A stretch of 11,519 nt of DNA from Hydrogenimonas sp. (GCA_015494675.1 WGAW01000077.1:1-11519); one strand, 5' to 3'. Positions 1 through 7,635 are shown, numbered from the stretch's first letter. A program made the numbers and translations. The notes: generated from the sequence alone by a model not told the origin.

Positions 1-171
1 CTCGTGCATCGCATAGAGTATTCGCCGGTGCACCGGCTTCAGGCCGTCTCTGGCATCGGGGAGCGCACGCCCTATGATTACGCTCATAGAGTAGTCGAGA
101 TAGCTTCCCTTGATGCTATCTTCTATCGATATCTCCTGAATATCTTCGTTTTCCTTGAACAGATCGGACAT
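1..171 (-). CDS. gyrA: DNA gyrase subunit A, N-terminal 57 residues (cut by window edge)
   Basis: Read on the minus strand from the ATG at 171, the frame stays open to base 1 and gives 57 residues. After a short acidic leader it contains the segment [20 protein letters not shown] followed by [15 protein letters not shown]. This is the highly conserved start of GyrA/ParC-type type II topoisomerase subunits. GyrA forms the A2B2 gyrase tetramer, breaks and rejoins DNA through an active-site tyrosine (downstream, outside the window), and introduces negative supercoils. The leader with the [18 protein letters not shown] context fits GyrA better than ParC. An AAAGG ribosome-binding site lies about 7 bases before the ATG. 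It is divergent from the first amt, and a 15-bp palindrome lies in its upstream region. The identification is very firm; only the subunit choice (GyrA over ParC) is slightly less so. Confidence 0.95.
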   Translation of the reverse strand, partial: MSDLFKENEDIQEISIEDSIKGSYLDYSMSVIIGRALPDARDGLKPVHRRILYAMHE

Positions 172-198
172 TCAAAACCTTTTGCTTTGAAAATTTTA

Positions 199-213
199 AG
201 ATAGATTCTATCT
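199..213. promoter_or_regulatory. Perfect 15-bp palindrome upstream of gyrA
   Basis: AGATAGATTCTATCT is an exact dyad: AGATAGA, a central T, TCTATCT. It is flanked by T-rich and A-rich bases that add three more pairs after one mismatch. It lies 28 bases before the gyrA start codon. On the minus strand it contains TAGAAT, a possible -10 hexamer. This is operator-like geometry, but the regulator is unknown, and the same bases could form a weak hairpin in the gyrA leader. The heptamer TCTATCT recurs at 325-331 near the amt promoter. Confidence 0.45.
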
Positions 214-333
214 AAAAGTAGCTTAATTTTCGTATCGTAATCTCTTTATATATATGTATACAGACCGGTATGGCCCGCTATGCATGAAAAAAGTTTTCTG
301 TGCCTATTTTTTAAGCAGTAGAGATCTATCTTC

Positions 334-346
334 TGGTACATATAAT
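334..346 (+). promoter_or_regulatory. Probable -10 promoter element of the first amt
   Basis: TATAAT at 341-346 lies 38 bases before the amt start codon and is preceded by TG at 334-335. No convincing -35 hexamer stands 16-18 bases upstream, which is common for housekeeping promoters in Campylobacterota. No sigma-54 type GG/GC pair with correct spacing is present. Confidence 0.5.
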
Positions 347-384
347 TTGTATACTTTGCGTATAAATTTACCAAAGGAGATCTT

Positions 385-1638
385 ATGAAGAAGTGGTTAC
401 TCGCACTCTCACTGCTTCCGGCGATGGCATTCGCCGAAGATACGCTAAATAGCGGCGATACGGCATGGATGCTGGTCGCGACGGCATTCGTCATGCTGAT
501 GACGCCTGCAGGCCTTGCACTCTTTTACGGCGGCCTTACACGCAGCAAAAACGTACTAAACACGATGGGCATGAGCCTTGCGGCATACGCCGTGGGAACA
601 CTGGTGTGGGTTGTAATAGGCTACTCCATAGCGTTCGGAGACGGCGACCTTATAGGTACGGGTAAAGTTATGCTTTCGGGTATCGGCTCCGACACCATCA
701 GCGGATCGATCCCGGAACTGCTTTTCGTCGCATTCCAGGGAACCTTCGCGGCGATTACCGTCGCGATCGCGAGCGGTTCCATGATAGAGAGAGTCAAGTT
801 TTCCACATTCGTGGTATTCGCGGCTCTCTGGGTGGTAGCGGTCTACGCTCCCATCACCCACTGGGCCTGGGGCGGCGGAGAGACACTTAACTTCGGAGAG
901 ATAGACTTCGCGGGCGGTACTGTCGTGCATATCAACGCCGGTGTGGCCGGGTTTGTCGTAGCGATGATTCTGGGACGCAGAAAAGATTATGAAAAAGCGG
1001 CCATAAAGCCCTTCTCTCCGATTCTCGTCGTTTTGGGTGCGATGCTGCTTTGGTTCGGATGGTTCGGTTTCAACGCCGGTTCTGAAGTTGCAGCCGACGG
1101 AACCGCGGCTTCGGCATTCCTCGTTACCAACGTGGCGGCTTCGCTCGGTGTCATCGGCTGGGTTCTCGGTGAGTGGCTGATCTTCAAGAAGCCTACACTC
1201 GTGGGCGGCGCTTCAGGTGCCGTTGCGGGTCTTGTGGCGATTACACCGGCTTCCGGTACGGCGGGTGTCGGCGGAGCGATCATCATCGGTCTTGTAGGCG
1301 GATTCCTCGGATTCCTGGCCGTCTCTAAAATAAAGAAGATGTTCAAGGTCGACGACTCTCTGGACGCCTTCTGGGTACACGGTCTTGTAGGAATATGGGG
1401 CTCCATCGCGACCGCCCTCTTTATCGCCGACTATGCGATGCCCGAAAACTACAGCCTCGGAAGCCAGCTTGTAAGCCAGCTGATGGCTGTGGGCCTCACC
1501 ATCGTATACAGCGCTATCGTCACGGCCATAGTCTACTTTATAGCGGCTGCGGTTACCGGCGGCGGACGTGTCGATGAAGAGACCGAAACCATGGGTCTTG
1601 ACGAATCCGTTCACGGTGAGCGTGCACTCAATCTGTAA
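385..1638 (+). CDS. amt: Ammonium transporter, AmtB type (first copy)
   Basis: This is a 417-residue Amt/Mep/Rh channel that takes up ammonium across the inner membrane, normally as a trimer. The N-terminus MKKWLLALSLLPAMAFA looks like a cleaved signal peptide, as in E. coli AmtB, followed by about 11 membrane helices. AmtB landmarks are visible: Phe121 (pore gate), Trp162 in the WGGG motif, Asp174 in DFAGGTVVHINA, the pore histidines His182 and His332, and Phe229 and Ser233 in WFGFNAGS. The C-terminal tail GLDESVHGERAL matches the conserved cytoplasmic tail that contacts GlnK. The start is fixed by the signal peptide and by AAAGGAG ending 5 bases before the ATG. The gene is followed 72 bases later by glnK, the standard pairing. 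It aligns with AmtB along its whole length and is clearly a different lineage from the second amt downstream. Confidence 0.95.
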   Translation: MKKWLLALSLLPAMAFAEDTLNSGDTAWMLVATAFVMLMTPAGLALFYGGLTRSKNVLNTMGMSLAAYAVGTLVWVVIGYSIAFGDGDLIGTGKVMLSGIGSDTISGSIPELLFVAFQGTFAAITVAIASGSMIERVKFSTFVVFAALWVVAVYAPITHWAWGGGETLNFGEIDFAGGTVVHINAGVAGFVVAMILGRRKDYEKAAIKPFSPILVVLGAMLLWFGWFGFNAGSEVAADGTAASAFLVTNVAASLGVIGWVLGEWLIFKKPTLVGGASGAVAGLVAITPASGTAGVGGAIIIGLVGGFLGFLAVSKIKKMFKVDDSLDAFWVHGLVGIWGSIATALFIADYAMPENYSLGSQLVSQLMAVGLTIVYSAIVTAIVYFIAAAVTGGGRVDEETETMGLDESVHGERALNL

Positions 1639-1657
1639 TCGGATATAAACAGGAGTA

Positions 1658-1677
1658 TGCCGGCCTTCGTGCCGGCG
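1658..1677 (+). other. Intercistronic hairpin between amt and glnK
   Basis: GCCGGC at 1659-1664 and again at 1671-1676 pair around the loop CTTCGT, with a U-G closing pair outside. No T-run follows, so it is probably not a full terminator. A hairpin here could set the relative amounts of the amt and glnK transcripts by RNA processing or partial termination. Confidence 0.45.
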
Positions 1678-1698
1678 GCACATATCGTACAATCTTAG

Positions 1699-2049
<351 letters not shown>

Positions 2050-2064
2050 CAGTCGCTTTCAACA

Positions 2065-2089
2065 TCGGGCCGCACGGCTTGCGGCCTGA
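2065..2089 (+). terminator. Probable terminator-like hairpin after the first glnK
   Basis: A 9-bp stem (2065-2073 with 2081-2089, one G-U pair) closes a 7-base loop just 15 bases after the glnK stop. The following bases are AT-rich but lack a clean T-run, so termination may be leaky or factor-aided. It separates the first amt-glnK module from the promoter of the second. Confidence 0.5.
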
Positions 2090-2174
2090 GTGCTGATTAA
2101 ATTTTAAACATAAAAACCCCTCAAAACTCCTTTAGTATACAAGAAACTGTATAAAATCTAATCAATTAATCTGT

Positions 2175-2202
2175 TTGAAATCTTTGGCCCCCATTCTATA
2201 AT
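2175..2202 (+). promoter_or_regulatory. Promoter of the second amt
   Basis: TTGAAA at 2175-2180 and TATAAT at 2197-2202 are separated by 16 bases, giving the best sigma-70 type promoter in the window. The predicted start near 2209 gives a leader of about 60 bases. The second amt is therefore likely transcribed independently of the first module. Confidence 0.6.
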
Positions 2203-2212
2203 GACGCTTTAA

Positions 2213-2227
2213 ACCGCAGTGTGCGGT
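2213..2227 (+). promoter_or_regulatory. Hairpin at the 5' end of the second amt leader
   Basis: ACCGCA, loop GTG, TGCGGT forms a perfect 6-bp stem beginning about 4 bases after the predicted transcript start. Two alternative pairings overlap it: CGGT with ACCG (2232-2235), and GAGT (2228-2231) with ACTC (2240-2243). These pairings exclude one another. The hairpin may stabilise the mRNA; a switch role is speculative. Confidence 0.35.
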
Positions 2228-2269
2228 GAGTACCGTTTTACTCGGACATCTTATCTAAAAGGAGTAGTT

Positions 2270-3448
2270 ATGGCGATAGGAGAGTTTTCCTATATCGTAG
2301 ATACCCTTTTCCTGCTCTTCGCGATGACCCTGATCATCTTTATGGTTCCGGGTTTCGCGATGCTGGAGGCGGGTATCGTACGTACAAAGAATGTGAGTGC
2401 CGTTTTGACGGTCAATACAATGATATACGCCGTGGCATCGATGGCTTTTCTGCTTGTGGGGTATCAGCTCGCCTTCGGTACATGGGAGAACGACAGTGTC
2501 AGCAAATGGGCCGCTTTTCTGTTTCAGATGGCGTTTGTAGGGAAGACCGTCAATATCATGAGCGGAGGTGTTAGCGAGAGGACGCGAATAATTCCTCTTA
2601 TGATCTTTACCGTTTTGATGGCGGCCGTTATATACCCGCTCGTCGTCAACTGGACCTGGGGCGCAAACATGCTCGAGGGCACTTTCCTCGACATAAGCGC
2701 CATGCACGATCTGGCCGGTTCGACCGTTATCCACTCCACCGGCGCGTGGGCCCTGCTGGCCGCGATTCTGGTGATAGGTCCGCGCAGGGGGCGCTATGTG
2801 GATGGAAAGGTGAAGGTGATCCCGGCTTCCAACATTCCGCTCGTTACGCTTGGAGCGATGATACTCTGGATAGGATGGTTCGGGTTTAACGGGGGGTCCG
2901 TAGGATCCATCGCATCCAAAGAGAATGCCGATCTGGTGGCGCTTACCGTAATGAATACCAATACCGCCGGGCTGGCAGGGGCTATAGTCGCGGCTCTTAT
3001 CGTCTATATCCAGTATAAAAAGTTCGATATTACGATGATCCTCAACGGCGCTCTCGGCGGTCTTGTGGCGATTACGGCCGGAGCGGATCTTTTCGATATA
3101 TATACACCGATACTCATAGGCGTCATAGGCGGCGCGTTGGTGGTTTTCGCCGTACCGTTGTTCGACCGCTTCAGGCTCGACGATCCGGTCGGAGCGCTAT
3201 CGGTGCACCTTGTAAACGGTGTATGGGGAACTCTTGCGGTCGGAATTTTCGCCGAAGATGTCTCTTTTTTCGCACAGCTTAAGGGTGTCTTGGTGGTCGG
3301 AGTGTTCGCGTTTGTGGTATCATACATTGCACTCTTTGCGATAGACAGGGTGGTCCGTTTCAGGGCTAGCGACGATGAGCAGATGGAGGGCATAGACGTC
3401 AGCGAGTGCGGTGTGGAGGCCTACCCTGAATTCAAGCGCGCGTTTTGA
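2270..3448 (+). CDS. amt: Ammonium transporter, second and divergent Amt paralogue
   Basis: This is a 392-residue Amt-family channel without a signal peptide. Key residues are present: Phe89 in the FQMAF segment, Trp130 in WTWG, Asp147 in HDLAGSTVIH, His155 and His313 as the paired pore histidines, and Phe206 and Ser210 in WFGFNGGS. The tail GIDVSECGVEAYPEF is the conserved C-terminal region, but the usual histidine of the HG motif is Cys380. The start is the ATG at 2270, preceded by AAAAGGAG ending 5 bases upstream. A GTG at 2219 would add 17 residues that do not resemble the family and overlap the leader hairpin. The sequence belongs to a different Amt subgroup from the first copy, so the pair is not a recent duplication. 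It probably gives a second affinity or regulatory range for ammonium. Confidence 0.95.
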   Translation: MAIGEFSYIVDTLFLLFAMTLIIFMVPGFAMLEAGIVRTKNVSAVLTVNTMIYAVASMAFLLVGYQLAFGTWENDSVSKWAAFLFQMAFVGKTVNIMSGGVSERTRIIPLMIFTVLMAAVIYPLVVNWTWGANMLEGTFLDISAMHDLAGSTVIHSTGAWALLAAILVIGPRRGRYVDGKVKVIPASNIPLVTLGAMILWIGWFGFNGGSVGSIASKENADLVALTVMNTNTAGLAGAIVAALIVYIQYKKFDITMILNGALGGLVAITAGADLFDIYTPILIGVIGGALVVFAVPLFDRFRLDDPVGALSVHLVNGVWGTLAVGIFAEDVSFFAQLKGVLVVGVFAFVVSYIALFAIDRVVRFRASDDEQMEGIDVSECGVEAYPEFKRAF

Positions 3449-3454
3449 CGTTAC

Positions 3455-3563
3455 TGATTTTACACAGAATGCGTAAAATCATCTCGAAATCTTGGATTTC
3501 GAAGCTTTAGGGGGTTGTAGGGCCGCTAGGCCCTGCCAAATTGCGGGCTTTGCCCGGAATTTG
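3455..3563. repeat. Cluster of four consecutive hairpins between the second amt and glnK
   Basis: Four inverted repeats follow one another. (a) TGATTTTAC at 3455-3463 pairs with 3473-3481 over a 9-base loop. (b) TCGAAATC at 3484-3491 pairs with GATTTCGA at 3495-3502 over TTG. (c) AGGGCC at 3519-3524 pairs with GGCCCT at 3529-3534 over GCTA. (d) 3537-3548 pairs with 3552-3563 over TTT with one mismatch. The words TGCGTAAAATC (3470-3480) and TGCGTAACATC (3562-3572) occur at both sides. The density of palindromes in 110 bases suggests a dispersed palindromic intergenic element (REP or MITE remnant) or a structured RNA leader for glnK. No open reading frame is supported here. Confidence 0.55.
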
Positions 3564-3587
3564 CGTAACATCTGTGACGTAATTTAA

Positions 3588-3947
<360 letters not shown>

Positions 3948-3959
3948 CGCTTCAAGAAC

Positions 3960-3982
3960 GGGAGAGGGCGCTCCCCTCTCCT
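3960..3982. terminator. Bidirectional terminator between glnK and dedA
   Basis: GGAGAGGG at 3961-3968 pairs with CCCTCTCC at 3974-3981 over a 5-base loop, with a G-U pair outside. On the plus strand TACTTTTCG follows, a modest U-run. The right foot of the stem overlaps the first base of the dedA stop codon. The position between convergent genes fits a shared terminator. Confidence 0.6.
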
Positions 3983-4610
3983 ACTTTTCGCTCTCCAGCT
4001 CCTCTATGAACTCCTCTTCGATCCTTTTGTTCTTCTTCCTGTAGTAGTAGAAGACCCCGATGACCGTTATTATAATAGCGCCGATGAGATAGTGCAGAAC
4101 CTCTTTGATCTGCTCTTCGTGCTCGCCGAAGATATAGCCAAGAGATAGCAGAACGGCACACCAAAGACCAGCACCCAAAAATGTGTATATGCTGAAGGCA
4201 AGCAGCGGCATTCTGCCTATGCCGGCAGGCAGGGAGATATACTGCCTGATTCCGGGAAGCAGGCGCCCCCAGAAGGTGCTGGCGGGTCCGTATTTGGCGA
4301 AGAAGGCTTCGGTTTTGTCGACCGTTTCCGGTTTTATAAAAATATATTTTCCATACTTGATCAAAAATGCCCGCCCGAGTCTGTGGCCGAGTATATAGTT
4401 AAAGAGTGCGCCGGCCAAAGAGCCGCCGGCTCCGGCCAAAAATGCGACCGTCAGGCTCATCTCGCCCCTGCTCGCCAGGTACCCTGCCGGGATCATCGCC
4501 ACCTCACTCGGGAAGGGGAAAAAGGAGCTCTCGAGAAACATCATTATAAAGATGCCGGCATAGCCCATAGCTCCGACACTCTCTACGATCCAGTCGATTA
4601 TTTCGTGCAT
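3981..4610 (-). CDS. DedA/SNARE-associated family inner-membrane protein
   Basis: The 209-residue protein begins at the ATG at 4610 with AAGG about 7 bases upstream. A longer open frame continues upstream but is antisense to pyrC and is not part of the gene. Family features are FLESSFFPFPSEVAMIPAGYLA (Glu27 and Glu36 in the first re-entrant segment) and GRLLPGIRQYISLPAG, with Arg116 and Arg122 six apart like the essential arginines of E. coli YqjA. Hydrophobic segments lie at about 12-45, 52-75, 137-162 and 172-190, followed by a highly charged C-terminus of about 20 residues. DedA proteins support envelope homeostasis, and some recycle undecaprenyl phosphate across the inner membrane. The gene stands alone, divergent from pyrC and convergent with glnK. 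The family is certain; the substrate is not. Confidence 0.9.
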   Translation of the reverse strand: MHEIIDWIVESVGAMGYAGIFIMMFLESSFFPFPSEVAMIPAGYLASRGEMSLTVAFLAGAGGSLAGALFNYILGHRLGRAFLIKYGKYIFIKPETVDKTEAFFAKYGPASTFWGRLLPGIRQYISLPAGIGRMPLLAFSIYTFLGAGLWCAVLLSLGYIFGEHEEQIKEVLHYLIGAIIITVIGVFYYYRKKNKRIEEEFIEELESEK

Positions 4611-4650
4611 AGTTTCGCCTTGGGTAAGGTGGCTTGATAAAAGTAAACGA

Positions 4651-4675
4651 TATAATACAATAATTTTCGCGAAAA
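4651..4675. promoter_or_regulatory. pyrC promoter box with a perfect 12-bp palindrome over the start site
   Basis: TATAAT at 4651-4656 is the probable -10 box for pyrC, with the A-rich TTGATAAAAG just upstream instead of a spaced -35 hexamer. TTTTCGCGAAAA at 4664-4675 is an exact palindrome covering the expected transcription start, typical operator placement. The whole pyrC-dedA divergent gap is only 90 bases. On the minus strand TATTAT within the same stretch could serve dedA, so one protein bound here might affect both genes. Confidence 0.5.
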
Positions 4676-4700
4676 CAGGGTTGCTTAAAAAGGTAAAAAA

Positions 4701-5711
4701 ATGGTAATTTCGATAAACGATCCACTCGATATGCATCTTCATCTGCGTGACGAAACGATGCTCGATATAGTCGCTCCGTTGAGTGCCGAAACTTTCAGCG
4801 GCGCACTCGTGATGCCCAATCTGGTACCTCCGGTCACTACGAAAGATGCTCTGCTCTCCTACAGGGAGAGAGTTTTGAAAGCGGCGGAAGAGAGCAGGTT
4901 TGAGCCATACATGACACTCTTTTTCAGATCGGACTACACTCCGGAGTTTCTGGAGTCGGTCAAAGAGGATATTCTGGCCGTAAAGCTCTACCCTGCCGGA
5001 ATTACAACAAACTCGGAAGGGGGTGTGAGCGGGTTCGACCTGCTCGAGCTGGCTCCCGCTCTGAACGCTATGAGCGACCTGGGCATTCCGCTCTGCGTGC
5101 ATGGAGAGACCGGAGGTTTCGTAATGGACAGGGAGGCGGAGTTCATACCGATTTATGAGAAGCTGGCGCGCAACTTTCCGGACCTCAAGATAGTTATGGA
5201 GCATATAACCACAAAAGATGCCGTAGAGGCGCTCGGTAGGTTTGAGAACCTCTATGCGACGATTACGCTGCACCATCTATTTATAACTCTCGACGATGTA
5301 GCCGGCGGGCTGCTGCAGCCGCATCTTTTCTGCAAACCGATCGCCAAGAGACCGGAGGATAGGAGGGCCCTGCTCGATGCCGCTTTGAGCGCAAACCCGA
5401 AAGTGATGTTCGGTTCCGATTCGGCTCCCCATCCGAGAGAGGCGAAGGAGGCTCCAGGGTGTGCCGCCGGGGTTTTTACAGCACCCATAGCCCTACAGGC
5501 GCTTGCACAGCTTTTCGACAATCATGGAGCGCTGGAGAATCTGCAGGCATTCGTAAGCGACAACGCCAAGAGCATATACGGCATCAACCCGCCGGAAAAA
5601 GAGGTGGTACTCGAAAAGAGCCCATATCTTGTGCCCGAAATATATGAAGGGACGGTAGTACCGATGTTCGCGGGCCAGAGCCTTGAGTGGAGAGTGGTGA
5701 GTGCGGGTTAG
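4701..5711 (+). CDS. pyrC: Dihydroorotase
   Basis: This 336-residue enzyme is the length of class II (E. coli PyrC type) dihydroorotases. It cyclises N-carbamoyl-L-aspartate to dihydroorotate in pyrimidine synthesis. Metal-site residues are visible in order: His12 and His14 in MHLHLRD, Lys95 in VKLYPAG (the carbamylated lysine), His134 in CVHGE, His168 in MEHITT, and Asp240 in GSDSAPHP. The ATG at 4701 starts directly before the HxH strand, as expected, and AAAAAGG lies 7 bases upstream. The 3' end overlaps the next gene by 11 bases, so pyrC leads the co-transcribed run extending to 9617. Nothing suggests loss of activity. Confidence 0.95.
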   Translation: MVISINDPLDMHLHLRDETMLDIVAPLSAETFSGALVMPNLVPPVTTKDALLSYRERVLKAAEESRFEPYMTLFFRSDYTPEFLESVKEDILAVKLYPAGITTNSEGGVSGFDLLELAPALNAMSDLGIPLCVHGETGGFVMDREAEFIPIYEKLARNFPDLKIVMEHITTKDAVEALGRFENLYATITLHHLFITLDDVAGGLLQPHLFCKPIAKRPEDRRALLDAALSANPKVMFGSDSAPHPREAKEAPGCAAGVFTAPIALQALAQLFDNHGALENLQAFVSDNAKSIYGINPPEKEVVLEKSPYLVPEIYEGTVVPMFAGQSLEWRVVSAG

Positions 5712-6354
5712 GGTCCTTCTGCTGGAAGATGACAGACTTTTCGGTGAGACTCTGGTAGATTTTCTGGAGGACGAAGGGTACGATGTGCTGCATTGCATCG
5801 GGGCCAAAGAGGCGATAGAGGCGACCTACGAGCAGAAGTTCGATCTCTATCTGCTCGATGTGAACGTGCCCGATATGAACGGCTTCGAGCTTCTGAAGCA
5901 GCTAAGAGAGAGCGGCGACGAGACGCCGGCCATATATATTACCTCCGCGCGCGACAAAGAGGCGCTTGCCGAGGGTTTCGGCAGCGGTGCCGACGACTAC
6001 ATGAAAAAGCCGATCGATCTCGATGAGCTACTGCTTAGAATGGAGGCGCAGCTCAGGCGCCTGCATACCCCCAAAAAGGTGGAGGTCGGCGATTTTCTTT
6101 TCGATACGGAGAGGCTAGTGCTCTACAGGGGTGACGAAGCGGTTCAACTGCCCAAAAAACTTGCCGAACTGCTCGCACTCTTTTTGAGAAACCGCGGAGA
6201 GGTTATCGGTACCGAGGAGATACTGCGGGAGCTCTACGGTGACGACTCACCCGGAACGGGACCCCTTCGGGTCTACATAAACAAGCTGAAACAGCTCTTC
6301 GGCAAGGATTCCATAATCAATATAAGGGGAGTGGGTTACAGCTTTGAAGCGTAA
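5701..6354 (+). CDS. Two-component response regulator, OmpR/PhoB family
   Basis: The 217-residue protein has a receiver domain (about 4-120) and a winged-helix DNA-binding domain (about 125-216). The acidic pocket is Glu9-Asp10-Asp11, the phosphorylation site is Asp53 in [11 protein letters not shown], the switch residue is Thr81, and the conserved lysine is Lys103 in KKP. The C-terminus [12 protein letters not shown] is the classic wing of this family. The GTG start at 5701 overlaps the pyrC stop and has GGAGAG 6 bases upstream. The stop overlaps the start of the kinase gene, its likely partner. Target genes are unknown; the exbB-exbD-PilZ genes that follow are candidates by position only. 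Confidence 0.92.
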   Translation: MRVRVLLLEDDRLFGETLVDFLEDEGYDVLHCIGAKEAIEATYEQKFDLYLLDVNVPDMNGFELLKQLRESGDETPAIYITSARDKEALAEGFGSGADDYMKKPIDLDELLLRMEAQLRRLHTPKKVEVGDFLFDTERLVLYRGDEAVQLPKKLAELLALFLRNRGEVIGTEEILRELYGDDSPGTGPLRVYINKLKQLFGKDSIINIRGVGYSFEA

Positions 6355-7192
6355 ACAGATTGCGAAAGTTCTGATCTTCTATGTCGTATCGTTCGCCGCA
6401 ATGGCCGGACTCGGCTGGACCGTCTTTGAAACTTTCGGCTACTCGAACCGCAATTTTCTCATCGTTGTCGCAATGCTTCTGCCCCTCTCTCTACTCTTTG
6501 GATATATTCTATCCAAGGTTGCGCTGGAGCCGCTCTTTGTCACCAACGATCTGCTCGAGAGGCTTCTTAAAGATACGCTGCACGAGCTAAATATCCCTCT
6601 ATCGACTATATTCGCGAACGTATCGATGCTAAAACGCTCCGAAAAAGACCCCAAAAGAGTCACGAGACTTCAAAGAATCGAAAAGGCGGGAGAGAATCTG
6701 AGCGAACTGTATGAAGATCTCGACTACTTCATAAAAAAGGAGATCGGCGGTGTGGAGCGAGAGCGTTTCGATCTGGGCGAGGTGGTAGAGCGCAGCATTG
6801 CCAAAATGGAGGAGATGGCGGAGGGAATTTCGATACAATATAGACCTCTGAAGAGGGTTGTCGTCGCCGACAGACGCGGCTGCCAGAAGGCTGTAGACAA
6901 CCTTTTGGGAAATGCCGTAAAGTACAACCGGCCCGGCGGGAGAGTCGAGATTTACGATGAAGAGGGGTGGCTGGTCATTAAAGATACGGGAATAGGAATG
7001 GACGAGACGACGCTGTTTCATATCTTCGACCGTTACTACCAGAGCGATCTGAGCGCATCGGGGTACGGTATAGGACTGCATATCGTCAAGACTTTTTGCG
7101 ACGAGCACGCGATAGAGATAAAGATAGATTCTAAAAAGGGTGAAGGGAGCACCTTCCGCCTGAATTTCGCAGCTGTGGGAGAGAGAGATTGA
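6344..7192 (+). CDS. Compact membrane sensor histidine kinase
   Basis: The 282-residue kinase has two membrane helices (about 8-28 and 37-60) joined by a loop of only about 8 residues, so it has essentially no periplasmic sensor domain. It then carries an H-box (HELNIPL, His80), an N-box (DNLLGNAVKYN, Asn186 and Asn190), a G1 box (DTGIGM, Asp214) and a G2 box (GYGIGLHIVK, 240-249). These are all the parts needed for autophosphorylation and transfer to the upstream regulator. The proposed TTG start at 6344 overlaps the regulator stop; AGGGGAG lies 13 bases upstream, a long spacing, so the start is uncertain. The next in-frame ATG would delete most of the first helix. The stimulus probably acts within the membrane or through a partner protein, an inference from the missing sensor. 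Confidence 0.9.
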   Translation: MKRKQIAKVLIFYVVSFAAMAGLGWTVFETFGYSNRNFLIVVAMLLPLSLLFGYILSKVALEPLFVTNDLLERLLKDTLHELNIPLSTIFANVSMLKRSEKDPKRVTRLQRIEKAGENLSELYEDLDYFIKKEIGGVERERFDLGEVVERSIAKMEEMAEGISIQYRPLKRVVVADRRGCQKAVDNLLGNAVKYNRPGGRVEIYDEEGWLVIKDTGIGMDETTLFHIFDRYYQSDLSASGYGIGLHIVKTFCDEHAIEIKIDSKKGEGSTFRLNFAAVGERD

Positions 7193-7635
7193 ACGACTGG
7201 CTTTTTAACACTGTAGACTACATTTTCATAGGGGCTCTTGGGTTGCTGAGTGTCATAGCGCTCTGGCTTGTGCTGGAGCGATACTTTTTCTACAGGCATG
7301 TAGACCTGAAGAGCTTTTCGCATAAAGAGGAGCTCGAGATCGCACTGGGCGAAAACCTCACGATGATCGCTTCCATCGGTTCCAACGCACCTTTTATAGG
7401 TTTGCTCGGAACGGTCGTGGGGATAATGGTGACATTCGTAACGATAGGCCAGAGCGGCCTTGTCGAGACGAAGGAGATAATGGTCGGGCTGGCCCTGGCG
7501 CTTAAGACGACTGCCGGCGGGATATTGGTGGCGATTCCGACGATCTGGTTTTACAATCTTCTGATCAGGCGCGCCGAGATTCTTACGGCGAAGTGGGAGA
7601 TTCTGCAGAAACAGAAAGAGAGCGAAAGAGAGTGA
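7189..7635 (+). CDS. exbB: ExbB-type proton-channel subunit (short form)
   Basis: This 148-residue MotA/TolQ/ExbB-family protein has three membrane helices at about 9-30, 60-86 and 98-126. The family core is visible as NAPFIGLLGTVVGIM and as LALALKTTAGGILVAIP followed by YN. With ExbD it forms a proton-driven inner-membrane motor that normally energises TonB. It lacks the long cytoplasmic N-terminal part of E. coli ExbB, as do other short ExbB proteins. By hand alignment the E. coli helix-3 glutamate position is Leu103 here, with Lys106 one turn on; this LALALK pattern is, as I recall it, usual in related species. The TTG start overlaps the kinase stop, with GGAGAG 6-7 bases upstream. exbD overlaps its end by 4 bases. 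Confidence 0.9.
   Translation: MNDWLFNTVDYIFIGALGLLSVIALWLVLERYFFYRHVDLKSFSHKEELEIALGENLTMIASIGSNAPFIGLLGTVVGIMVTFVTIGQSGLVETKEIMVGLALALKTTAGGILVAIPTIWFYNLLIRRAEILTAKWEILQKQKESERE

Noticed and set aside
4..204. Short plus-strand frame at the left edge
   Set aside because: It is the shadow of gyrA, which is unmistakable on the minus strand.
334..350. Possible sigma-54 promoter (TGGTAC then TTTGT) before the first amt
   Set aside because: The spacing between the GG and the downstream G is two bases too long and the GC element is missing. No sigma-54 site was found before the other amt or glnK genes either.
2219..2269. GTG start adding 17 residues to the second Amt
   Set aside because: The added residues overlap the leader hairpin and do not match the family, while the ATG at 2270 has an excellent AAAAGGAG.
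4611..5276. A 222-codon upstream extension of the dedA reading frame
   Set aside because: It is antisense to pyrC, adds non-family sequence, and the DedA family N-terminus begins at the ATG at 4610 with a ribosome-binding site.
7593..7631. Earlier GTG start for exbD
   Set aside because: It adds 13 charged residues from inside exbB; the GTG at 7632 gives the standard ExbD N-terminus and a 4-base overlap.
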